Origin: Cucumis sativus
Taxonomy: Eukaryota > Streptophyta > Magnoliopsida > Cucurbitales > Cucurbitaceae
NCBI RefSeq assembly: GCF_000004075.3
Contig: NC_026657.2
Location: forward strand, 3,286,001 to 3,350,000
Direction of reading: 5' to 3'
Length of the DNA: 64,000 nucleotides
Part shown: one piece after another, positions 40,601 through 51,246 of the stretch
Layout of the letters: the number at the start of each line of letters is the position of its first letter
How positions within the stretch are numbered: position 1 is the first letter of the stretch
Made by a program: the position numbers and the translations under genes
The notes under the pieces: model-generated
The model's input: only the letters and a program-made list of their open reading frames with translations
Databases searched by the model: none
Told to the model about the DNA's origin: nothing

Positions 40601-41443
40601 AATTTTCGGGTATGTTGCATTACCGCAAAACAAACGTGGTAATCCGGATACACACAAACTATCCTATCCCTCAAAGAAAAGTATAACAAAAATAGAGATT
40701 TAAAGAGTAAAAATAGAAGAAACCTGTGTCAAAATTAGCTATGATTATATCTTCACCAAACCTCGCAACATTCCAAATTGAGTTTGAAGCTAGAATTTGT
40801 TCATATTTTTCTACTCCAAGAAATTTCCATGATTGTGTTGTATGCAATTTTCTTGATTGACTTTCGAAAATCGAGACGACATGTGGAAATTCTGCCATAT
40901 ATTTGAACTCAACATCAATCTTGAGTTTCTTAGAACAAAAGGTACCATATCTTGTTTAGAAATGTATGAACAAAAGCTTTACTTGTAAGATCTGTTGCTT
41001 GTTTTTCATCAAGCATGGCAACAAATCCATTGATGTTTTTGTTGTAAGAGTACAAAATCACTTCTTCCGCTGTCTTTTTGCTGCAGAGATTGATTCAAGA
41101 AAACAAAATTATGAGATTGGAACTATGCAAACTCAAACAATGGCTTGAAATCCTATTCACCTTCCCAACGCTGAACCCAACAAATCATAATGTGACGCTG
41201 TTGCGCGTTGATGGTCCAATGGGGAAGTACTCGAACCGTGAGGATGCGACCCCAAATAAACAATGTAAGGCTACACGAGAAAAAGAAATGTCTCTAAATC
41301 AAAAAAGAAAATAGAGTCGGAAACAAAATGATGATACAAGGGAAGTGATTGCTTGCCTTTTTGGTGGCAATGGTGCAAGATTGTAACAAAGTGAGAAGAA
41401 GAAATATGAGAAGGATTATTGGAGAAAGGTTGAAGAAATCCAT
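37657..41443 (-). CDS. Subtilisin-like serine protease, SBT5/AIR3 type (copy 3, complete)
   Basis: Complete 768-aa pre-pro-subtilase on the minus strand. Exons in transcript order: 41443-41357, 41270-41161, 41080-40983, 40891-40724, 40121-40013, 39928-39409, 39320-39223, 39130-38885, 38788-38674, 38527-38314, 38198-37657 (2307 nt, stop included). Exon number and phases equal those of copy 2. The signal peptide is about residues 1-27, with IATKK at the exon 1 end. The I9 propeptide begins [12 protein letters not shown]. Catalytic residues are Asp153 (ANFDTG), His219 (GHGTH), Asn324 (SSAGNVGP) and Ser556 (SGTSMACPH). PA-like and Fn3-like regions follow. It is more diverged than copies 1 and 2 are from each other, e.g. 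in exon 6 (six codons shorter). Intron 1 again needs a GC donor (AAG/GCAAGC); intron 4 has a MITE-like insertion. Confidence 0.95.
40151..40640. mobile_element. Probable Harbinger-like MITE in subtilase copy 3 intron 4
   Basis: The left end GGGGCCGTTTGTTTTTCGGA follows TTA. The right end, read on the minus strand, contains CGTTTGTTTTGCGGTAATGCA, giving an imperfect terminal inverted repeat of about 18 bp centred on CGTTTGTTTTNCGG. It has no coding capacity. The TTA flank and GGGGCC start fit Tourist/PIF-Harbinger elements, but the right terminus is decayed, so boundaries are approximate. Confidence 0.5.
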
Positions 41444-43388
41444 GTGATTTTTGTTTGATTGATTTCAAAAAGTTTGGCATTGTATTTGTAGTATCTAAAT
41501 TTAGATGTAAATTAGACATTGACTTGTTTCTTTTGGCCATGATTAGTGAAAAGGGTTGTCCATTTTTCTTTTGTTGTCTTCTCAATTTAAGGCAATACAG
41601 ATAAGATAATACAAATGGTTAAAGGCTAATTGCAACCATTTTATTTTACTATCAAACTAATAATAACAAATCAATTTTTACAAAAAAAAAATCATCATAA
41701 GTTTGTGATTTAGTAAAAGTTTATGAGCATAAGGTAAACTAAATGCCTCACAATATAATTTATAATACAAAAATTATTAAAAAGAGAAAGGTGGTTTTTA
41801 ATATAAATGGATTATAATTTTTTGTCATGCTCGATAGAAAGGATTTGAAAAATGACAAAATTGACAAAATATTTACAATGTATAAATCTTCAAATTCTAT
41901 TATTGATTATTGATTATCCAATTTCATTTTGGTATATTTGAAAATGGTCAAAAAAAATTATATTATTATTTTCACGTCAAAAGGCTAAATATAGGTGGTA
42001 TGGTTGACCTATTGTTAGATAAATAGTCCAAGAAAAAAAAAAAAAACAAATCTCAATTGATTAGAAAAAGAAAAAATAAAAGGCGAAATTGTTTTGATAA
42101 CTATGTGCATTAGTGTAACATTGTGATGTAAGAATAAAAAGAAAGAACAACAAATTTATTGTAAGAACAGTATGGGTTTAGTATTATAATTTTGGTGGAT
42201 GTGCAGTCTAACAAAACACTTTCTTAGTGACTTTATAGCTCGTATAGATGTTTGCACACTTAAGAAATCCTTTTATTTGAAATGGTTTGGTTTCCAGATT
42301 TTGGTATATTGTTTTTTATTCTTACTCTCTATTTTGTTTTGAACCAGTGTTTTCCGTAACTTTAAATTAAAACTATGTATATTTTCTTCTACTCTCGTTA
42401 TTTAACATTTTTAATTTTTTTTTATATTGTTATGAAGAATACCTTCACGATTGGACAAAGCTCAAAGGTGACTAAAATGTATTTTATAATTATGACGAGT
42501 AGCTATTTTATGAATAATAATTAAGTGTGTAGCAACGCTTTTCAAAAATTACAAATATAATAAAGTCTATCATTTTGTTATATTTGCAATTTTTTAAAAG
42601 ACATATTTTGTTCTCGAATATCAATTAGCTTCAAAGAATCTTGCCAAAAAAGAGTGAAATAGGAGATTTAAACAAAATATGAAAAAGAAGATAGAAGAAG
42701 TAAAAAATATTGTACCGTAATTACTTTTGTGTTTTATAACATTTATGAAAATTAACAAAAAATTTAATTATTCCCATACAAAATATTTATAAAAAGAAAT
42801 CTCAACCCAAGCTATAAGTTGTATGAACACTATTATCAATACTTTTTTACAAGCATATATTAAAAGAATTGAAGACCAAATACAAAATATTTTTTACTAA
42901 TACTTAAATGAATATTTTTTAGTATAACAGAAATCAAAAGTAAAATATTTGCAAATTTACAAAGCATTTTGTTTAGGGCAAACTTTATAAAATATAATTC
43001 CTTTTTTAAAAAAGAGAAAAACTATTACTTTTTGTTTACTTTAATTTAGATTAATAATTACATTATTTTTACTCAAAAACAAATTACTTAAACAGCATTT
43101 ACAAAATGCATAGATATTTAATAATATTGATACCCAACCAAACCAACCTTTGGCTTTGGATTCACATTTACATTTAATATCCATATCCCCATATGAACAT
43201 ATATCCAAACCAATTCTTTAGGACATTGAATGACCAAAAATCTAATCCAAGAACTTCAAAATACCTAAAACCAATCGATCCCCTCAACTCAAATCCATGA
43301 ATGAATTTTCACATTATTCCATCCAAATTCATACATATTATCGTAGAAAGAATCGAAAATGTATCATATTAGGAGGACGCAAAAGAAA

Positions 43389-43394
<6 letters not shown>
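41444..43394. other. AT-rich intergenic, promoter side of subtilase copy 3
   Basis: About 2 kb, very AT-rich. It contains the upstream region of the minus-strand subtilase and a collapsed foldback MITE at 42515-42602. No credible gene. Confidence 0.6.
42515..42602. mobile_element. Collapsed copy of foldback MITE family
   Basis: Left arm 'taagtgtgtagcaacg...attacaaatataataaagtctatc' is followed directly by the right arm 'ttgttatatttgcaattttttaaaa', which is its approximate reverse complement. The central part present at 44.5 and 46.0 kb is missing. Confidence 0.6.
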
Positions 43395-43427
<33 letters not shown>

Positions 43428-43502
43428 ATATGCAACCATATAACAAACAAACAAACCAATCCCAAAACATCTCTAAAATTAAAAAAAAAAAAAAAAAAAA
43501 AA
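43395..43502. repeat. (GA)n microsatellite and poly-A run
   Basis: GA dinucleotides run from about 43395 to 43423. A poly-A tract lies at about 43480-43502, just 3' of the small minus-strand gene. Confidence 0.9.
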
Positions 43503-43525
43503 CAAAGATTCACAGAAACGAAACC

Positions 43526-43726
43526 CTAGAACGGAGGAGGCGGAGGTGCAGGGGAGAAAGAGCCGTGTCCACCGCCGCCGCAGGGACCTCCATCGCAGAA
43601 ATCGACTTTATCTTTAATCTTATGAAATCCATCTTTGAAAACTCCGAATCCAAAGAGCAAACCGATGGCGACAACGACGAGAATGAGGCAGGTGCAGAGC
43701 ATGCAAACCTTTCCAACGCAGCACAT
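43526..43726 (-). CDS. Small Cys-rich single-pass membrane protein
   Basis: 66 aa, single exon. The only in-frame ATG upstream of the hydrophobic segment gives MCCVGKVCMLCTCL. The frame continues 5' but only with a TTG, so this ATG (43726) is the start. Five cysteines lie in the first 13 residues, then one transmembrane helix (about 9-31, CMLCTCLILVVVAIGLLFGF). A short basic amphipathic part (FKDGFHKIKDKV) follows, then a Gly-rich stretch with two Cys and a Pro tail (SFSPAPPPPPF). The juxtamembrane cysteines could be S-acylated; that is inference. I know similar small plant proteins but no assigned function. Upstream site II-like TGGGCT motifs at 44042 and 44089 could belong to its promoter. 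Confidence 0.75.
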   Translation of the reverse strand: MCCVGKVCMLCTCLILVVVAIGLLFGFGVFKDGFHKIKDKVDFCDGGPCGGGGHGSFSPAPPPPPF

Positions 43727-44518
43727 TGTGAATTGTGATAGTGGCTCCAAGGTCCAGATCTTGGATTGGGTTGGTGTGAATTTGTGGGATTAAGAGGAGA
43801 AAGAAAGAAAGAATTAAGGAAGATTGGGAATGTGAATTGGCTTGAAAATAAGGCAATAGTAGTTTTTTCAAAGGCGTTTGGGATTTGGTTGGGAAAGTGA
43901 GGTTTTTGTAATTTTATATTCTTTTTGTTATTAAACTAAAATAAAAAGGTGTTTTGCTTTTGAAGAAGAAGACGTGGCAGTTGGATTAGGTTTGGAGGTT
44001 ATTTTCGGGTTTCGTACTTTCCCACACGTCACAAATTTTTTTGGGCTTTTCAACCAATACTTTCCTTTCATTTAAAGCCCAATTTTCACTTCTCAAAACA
44101 TTTATTATTATTTTTGGTAATAGATTAAAAAATTTCCATCCAATTATCATTTTTGATTTCTCGATATTAAAAACTATCATCGATAACGGTCACAATTGTT
44201 TGGTATTTTTGCAGATGTTTTATTTTGTGCTATATTTCTAATTTAATTTCTAAATTTTGCCATTTTATGTAATTTTTTTTTATTTTATTTGTATTGTTCG
44301 ATTATTCATAAATAATTTGTTTGAAATACATTTTTAAGTATTTTTTCATTTAGAAGAAAATTAGAGTTTTTGCAACTTTTGAATTATCTTTTAAACAATT
44401 TGTACACAAAGACTTCAAATATATATTTTTTTTTTCAAAACAACTTTTCTAAATTCGTAGTTAAATTTATAGATAAAAAGGTTTGTACGTGTTTTTATGT
44501 ATAAAGGTTAATATGGAG

Positions 44519-44799
44519 TAGTTATAATGATTAACAATTTTAGAAATAATTTAGTAAGTATAGCAACATTTTTAAAAAATTACAAATATAGTAATATAAT
44601 AAAGTCTATGAGTGATCGATAGACTTCTACCACTGATAGACTCTTACGGTTTATGAGAGATAGATCAATATAATTTGCTACATGATCTATTAGTAATAAA
44701 CTTCTATCATTGATAAACTTTAACAGATTTTGTTATATTTGCAATTTTTTTAAAATATTGCTATATATTTAATTATTCCGAATTTAGTTGTTATGTGAA
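44519..44799. mobile_element. Foldback MITE, full copy
   Basis: About 280 bp with long imperfect inverted arms. The left arm holds 'agtatagcaacattttt' and 'aaaaattacaaatatag'. The right arm, reverse-complemented, reads 'atatagcaatatttt' and 'aaaattgcaaatataac'. Internal direct and inverted 'ctatcantgatagac' motifs fill the centre. No coding capacity. Family partners are at 45953-46168, 42515-42602 and 13433-13487. Confidence 0.7.
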
Positions 44800-44907
44800 C
44801 TATGCATGTTGTGGTGGGCTTCACGTCTCTAGTCTTTTGTTTTTTTGATTGTTCATGAATGATTTTTAGGTTAATCTTAAACCTCAAATTTGCTTGTGTG
44901 TTGAAGG

Positions 44908-44976
44908 TTATGTTTATTAAATTAAGCAAAGCATAAGTACGATTATGTTTATTAAATTAAGCAAAGCATAAGTACG
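44908..44976. repeat. Tandem duplication, 35 bp period
   Basis: The unit starting TTATGTTTATTAAATTAAGC occurs twice, at 44908 and 44943, without mismatch over 34 bases. Confidence 0.95.
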
Positions 44977-45681
44977 TGAGCATTCAAGAGTTATTTTGAA
45001 GAAAAAATCAGCCTTCAACCTGTATTTTTTTATAACGGTGTTTATAAATTCATGATTCTTGAATCAAATCTACGTGGGTTCGTATGAAAATCAATTGATG
45101 ATGAGAGAACATTTGGATCAAATCCATGTGATTCAAAATCTAGCAGAACAAAATGAAAAAAAGTAGTTGACCATGAGCAATCGGAAGAATAATGTATGAA
45201 AGTGTACAAAACCATCAGTACATAGTAGCAAATACAGTACATCATATTTGTGTAAAAAAATTTGTTAGATATAACAAGATGGTAACATAGTACGTAAGAC
45301 GAAACCAAAGGTGATGGAGAGAAGATGACATATAATAAGAAGACAAAAGAGTAAGTACAAGACTAGGGCAATGAATTAAGATATGCTCTCTTTCTCATTC
45401 TCCGTTTAATTGGAGATTTCTCTTCTCATTTCGGATGGGTATCCACGAGATAAGTGGACATCTCTAAGCATGTAAAAAAAACTATTTTCCACGTAAATAC
45501 GTAAAATTTAAGCTTTTTTCTATCCTCCAAACAAATTTTAGATGGTGCTATCATTTGTCATTTGAGAAAATGGAATTGGAGCGGGCCATTGATCAACTTT
45601 GTGTTTAGAGCTCCATTTATAATAATTAACAACCTATCGTTAACTACAATATTACTTCTTAAAAAAACTACTGAATTATCC

Positions 45682-45777
45682 TACTATTTCAAATTTATTT
45701 ACTTATTTTTATTTATTCTCTCTTTTTCTTACTATTTCAAATTTATTTACTTATTTTTATTTATTCTCTCTTTTTCT
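45682..45777. repeat. Tandem duplication, 48 bp period
   Basis: Two identical 48 bp units start TACTATTTCAAATTTATTTA at 45682 and 45730. Perfect identity suggests recent slippage or unequal exchange. Confidence 0.95.
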
Positions 45778-45952
45778 GCTTAACTGTCCTTTTATCCAAA
45801 CTAAAATAGTTACATTAAGAGTATATTATTATAGTTCAAATTAAATTAGTTTGTACCTCAAATATGTAGATTATTATAACTTACTACTAACTATTATAAC
45901 CCAAACCTTAAATTATTATTGATTTAGTACGTGAAAAGACTCTTTTGTATAA

Positions 45953-46168
45953 GGGTAATTATAACAGGTAGCAATTTTAGAAATAACAATTAAGTATATA
46001 GTAACGTTTTTTAAAATTTGCAAATATAGCAAAATTTATCAGTGATAGACTAATATTTACAACAAAGTCGACTTTTATCATTGATAAGCTTTGACATATT
46101 TTGTTATATTAACAGTTTTTTAAAAAACGTTGTTGTATACTTAATTATTTCTATATTTGTCACTACCC
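45953..46168. mobile_element. Foldback MITE, full copy
   Basis: 216 bp. Termini are GGGTAATTATAAC on the left and, reverse-complemented, GGGTAGTGACAAA on the right. The inverted arms continue through 'aattaagtatatagtaacgtttttt' and 'aattaagtatacaacaacgtttttt'. Same family as 44519-44799, with clearer ends. Confidence 0.75.
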
Positions 46169-46863
46169 TCCCTGTAATCTCATGGGCTCCTCTTTTCCAC
46201 TAATGGGCCTTGGAGGGCTCTTTGTTCGAGTCCATTGAAGCCCAATGAATTGCAATGGATTTTCTCTAGAAAACAAGATTTGATAACGTAGTTTGTATTG
46301 GTTTAGTTACAGTATTTAATTAAGATGGCTTAAAATAGTATATTATATTACAAAATTGACCTAAATTTCTTAAAATTTTGAGAAATGTCACTAATATTTT
46401 ACATAAATATATGATTCAAATGATAAATTTATCTATTTTTATTATTAATAATATATTAGAAAAATAGAAAAATGACAAAGGAAAGTGGATCATGATTTAG
46501 ATTTGCATTTATTAGACATCCTATGTAAGTACGATAAGTGAATAATTTTATTATGGTAATATTATAATAAAAATTGTCCCTTAATTATTTATTTTTTCTT
46601 GTGATTTTGTTAAAAAAATATTTCCTCCCAATCTCTCTCTCACTTTCCAATTTTTCTCTTCGTCCATTATTTCTTTCGTTTTGCATTGTTTTTCATATAT
46701 CACACGTAACTATAGTATATATTTAATAATAAGGTGTATATTTTAGTTGTTCTCCCGTATATGTAATATTGAGAAAAACTGAATATGTTTGCAATGTAGG
46801 AACTTTGATAAAAGAATTGAAGATCCATAGAATTGTATAAAAAAAATGGTTGAATGAACAATT

Positions 46864-47025
46864 GGTTTATGAATAGTATATATGAAATAATGTATTGTAT
46901 ATTTTATGAATGAAAGGTTATGCTATCAATTTGTTAAACTGGTTTATGAAATAATAAATTGTATATTTTATGAATGAAATGTTATGTCATCAATTTGTTA
47001 AACTAGTTTATGAATAATATATATA
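46864..47025. repeat. Tandem repeat, ~64 bp period, about 2.5 units
   Basis: The unit GGTTTATGAA...TTGTATATTTTATGAATGAAA...TCAATTTGTTAAACT occurs twice with few mismatches, followed by a third partial start (AGTTTATGAATAATATA). Confidence 0.8.
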
Positions 47026-50000
47026 AAATATATATATTATACAATAGTATCTATATGTAATAATTAAAAAAAAATACTGATTTGTAACATAATATATGTA
47101 TGCGGTGGTATATAATTTCAGTAAAAAAAAATACATAACTAAAAAAACAGCTGTGAATGTATTATTGAATATATGGAGTAGTATATATGAAATAGAACAC
47201 AAAATATAAATGTATTATTCAGTAACACATGTGTAAAAGAAAATGTAGAACGAATGTATAATCCATGTATGGAGTGGTATATCCAACATGATAGAAAAAT
47301 GAACTAAAAAGTATAAAATTAAACAAACTAGGAGAAACATGAACGAAATATATGTCGTCATTGTCGGACGAAAAGACCGAATAAATTGAAGGATGAAACA
47401 TTGTCGGCGACGAATGGAAGCACTGAGATTATTAACGTGGTGTGGATAATATGATATATGGTTAACAATATGATATCCCGTTATAGTTGATTATGGAATT
47501 ATTTGATTTTGTTTTATTCTTAATTAAAAAATATATCTAACTTATTCCCACACTAAAGTTAGACATTAACTAAATACATAGTTAAGAAAGTTAACATTTT
47601 ATAAGGAATTGCATGTAAGGTGAATAAGGAAACCATTCAAATTTAATTTTAAAAATCATGATAGAGTTATAATTGTCCAAAAAAATATACAAAATCCTAA
47701 TAAAAAAATAATTTTAATTTAGGACATTCCTGAAATTTTCGATCTTTTGTCTAAATCTTTCTTATTTATATACAAACATTTTAGAAAACGTGAGCCAAAA
47801 GTTAAAAACTTCAAATAAGCTATTTTCAAATTTTTTATTTTGTACTTTTGAATTTTACATGGTATTCAAAATTCAAATGTATTTTCAAGGAAAGTGAAAA
47901 TGTTACAAATACAAACGGTGACAAATCTAAATTTTTTAAAAGTTATTTTTTATTTTTAATTTTGATGTGTCAATCTAGATCGCGAATATCTCACCTTAGC
48001 TAAAAGAGCACAACAATAACCTATTTAATCTGAAAACACACCATCTATAAAAGAATAAAGAAAAAATAGTCTAGACATTTGGTATGTTGCATCCAACATC
48101 AATATGACACTTGTCAGCGCGCTTACTTAAACTCTATAGTCATTATACAGTATGTGTTAGAATTACATACCACTTTAATCTAGGTAAGAAACAATAAACA
48201 CTGTAATAAAAAAGAAAATAAATGAGAAGAAAACTAATAGTAAACAATGTAGCAAAGAGGAAGTTGAAATAATGATACTATAACTAAGAGTGAGTTATGA
48301 TAACTGGAAACATCAACTACTATAATTAGAGTCCCAAACATATAATAGCTGTAATAACCCACCATGCAGATGGAGGCATAAAGAACTTGAATGTCTATAG
48401 TCTAATGACATTGAGCTAATAAATAAGAAGTAATTGATTAATGAGTTCAATTAATTAAATTTATATCATTAAAGCAATTCAAATTAGCTGGAAATGTATC
48501 AGTCCAAGTCTCTTTAGATTCTCATGAGAAGGAAAAAGGAGCAAAAGAGCATTAAGAGTTTAAAGAAGAATTCCCTTACCCCTCTTTGTAACCATGGATT
48601 TGTTTAATTTTGAATAAAATCATAGTCTTTCAGGATAAATAATTCATTTCTATATCAAACTTATTGAACATGATCTTCATTTATGTCACAGAATATGCTG
48701 ATATTCCAAGATTTTCACATTTAATTATTATGACTTTTGTAATAACTAAAATCAATCAAATAATTACTTAAATAATAAAATACTTTATATGTCATAATAA
48801 TCCTAACAATCTTATTAGGAATTTAATTTTGTTTTTAAAATTCAAATGGTTGAAGTATGTATATATTTCCATATAAACTGAGAGTTAGTTCCATAAATCT
48901 ATTCAACAAACTAAGTTTAATTAAGGTGAGAAATTAATTATCATTTAACTATGGAATAATCTTTTACTTAAATTAAGGATGGAGAAATACATGAAATGAT
49001 GATTAATTAAGATAAACGGTTTGAAATTCTCAAAGATTATTTGTTAGGTTGAATAAAATAATTTGGTAGCTCATGTCTAATTGACTCCAACTATAAACTT
49101 GATTTGACCTAAAAATCAACAAATTAAACTATACACCAACTAAATTAAACCGAAGTTCATAGAGTCTAAATAAGAGCTTTCAAGGATTAAACAATTTAAG
49201 ACTGGAAAAGCCTATAAACAATCACGATAGTCGCTAACTTATAAAACTGATCAATTACACCTAAAGTCAAAAGTTATTAAAAGTTATGTGAAGATATAAA
49301 CATTTTTTCAAGATTTAAACTTCAAAAACATCCACATGTTTTCTTTCTTAAAATCAAGTTAACTCCATGAAACACATTCACACAAATTGATATAAATACA
49401 ATTTCAACTCCATAAAACACGTTTTTTTAAAGAGTTCGTGCATACATATACATGTATCTTTAGATAGCAAATTGTTTACATACTTTTCTTTTTTATTGTA
49501 ATAGCCTCCAAGATAAGAGAAATTAGAGATATGTGTCCAAAATATCAATGGTGGAGAAGTGAGGGGTGTAGTGCAAAGATAGTAGATATGTGCTACTTGA
49601 CATTAAGATGTGATATGAAAACCTCATCAAATTAGAATTAGAAACTCCTTCGGGATGAGAACTCCGAATTCAAATAAACAAATTCTCCACCAAAGATTCG
49701 AATACTCCATAAGATAGGACGATCAATTCCACTTGAATGTTCTAGCATTCAATTCAAAATACGAATTGAAATTAAATTCAAGAAGCACTCTAGGTAAAAT
49801 TGAAACAAACACAAAGGCTAAATTTGATTCAACGTCAAAACTTATTAAAATAACCTAATAGCGGGCTTAAAATAGTATCTCAATAAAAACCCTAATGCAT
49901 CGTAAAAAGACTAAATTAACTCTACTTAAACATCATTAAAAATGAAAAAACCACATCAAAATTATTAAATACAATTTAATTGATGTTGACGGTTCATATC

Positions 50001-51046
50001 AATATGAATTTTGTTTTAACGACTAAATAAAATGATGGTAGTTTTGTACGTGTGAGTTTGTTAATGGCTAATGGAAACTAAAAAATATTGAGTGGATGGT
50101 GCGTGGTCACAAACAATCTACATTATGTACAACAAAATTGAATAATATTGGCAAATGATCGTTGAGACTATATTGGACATAATGTTGAAGCTTCAAAATA
50201 GTTTTCAAAGAGGTAATTAATAGAACAAATATTATTTACAACTATGATATATAATTCGGTTAAACGATCGAGACAACTTTCTATTTATATCAATTTTAGA
50301 TTTTTTTTTTGAACCTTATATAGATTTGCCTCTTTTTCGATATGGAATTTATACAAAATTCTTGATTCTATGAATACAATATTTTTTTTTCACATTAATC
50401 AATTCAAGTATAACAATCAAAAGAGAAAATTTCATAAGTTATTAGAAAACCTTAATTGTCATATGAGTTAGCAAATTGACGATGCCACTTAAGTAAATGG
50501 TTACACAAAAGAGAAAGATCAACATAATTAGTTCAAAGTACGTATCTAAATCTTTGATCTTGACTGAAGTGATCAAGGAAATAACAGAAAATCATTCTTT
50601 AGAAAAGGATCATTGTGTGTTAAATGAAAAATTTGAGTAAGCAAATATTTATTATTATTTTATTTAACACATGCATTTCCACGTTGCTAACTTAACAATG
50701 TGGAAGTCTCCTTTATAAACTCATACATTTACTTATGAGTTTAGGTCTTAAGGGCACTCAAGTTTTGAAATAGGTGAGAAGATAGATAAATATAGATGTG
50801 TCTATATCTCAACTATCTTCAAATGTTATGTTTTTCTTTGTCCAAATTGAAACTGTTTCAAATTAAATGGTATTTTTCGATCGATTTTTATTCTGTCATT
50901 AATTTTATTTTTAATTAACAAATACAGAAACGATTTTTCTCCCAGAAATTATCTTATTAGTATTACAAGTATTTGAGTGTCTATATGAGTGTTTTGAATT
51001 TTGATTAATTCTACTGCAAAATTAATTGAAGAACGATGTTATTTTA

Positions 51047-51246
51047 TCTTAGGGGTGACAAAACGATCAAACTGTTTGCACAAAAAGAGCAGAGTCGCGA
51101 AACGTTTTAAAGAGAGCAAGATATGCGACTCAACCATTTCCTACTTGTCTTAAGGGTGACAGAACGATCAAACTGTTTGCACAAAAAGAGCAGAGTCACG
51201 AAACGTCTTAAAGAGAGCGAGATCTGCGACTCAGCCATTTCGTAAC
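51047..51246. repeat. Tandem duplication, 101 bp period
   Basis: Two units with a common core GGGTGACAAAACGATCAAAC (51053; G for A in the second, 51154). Both continue through CTGTTTGCACAAAAAGAGCA and end in GCGACTCAACCATTTC or its variant. There are several substitutions between units. It is less AT-rich than its surroundings. Confidence 0.9.

Noticed and set aside
46190-46260. Site II-like TGGGCC/AGCCCA motifs near 46.2 kb
   Set aside because: No gene starts within range on either strand, so a promoter role is unsupported.
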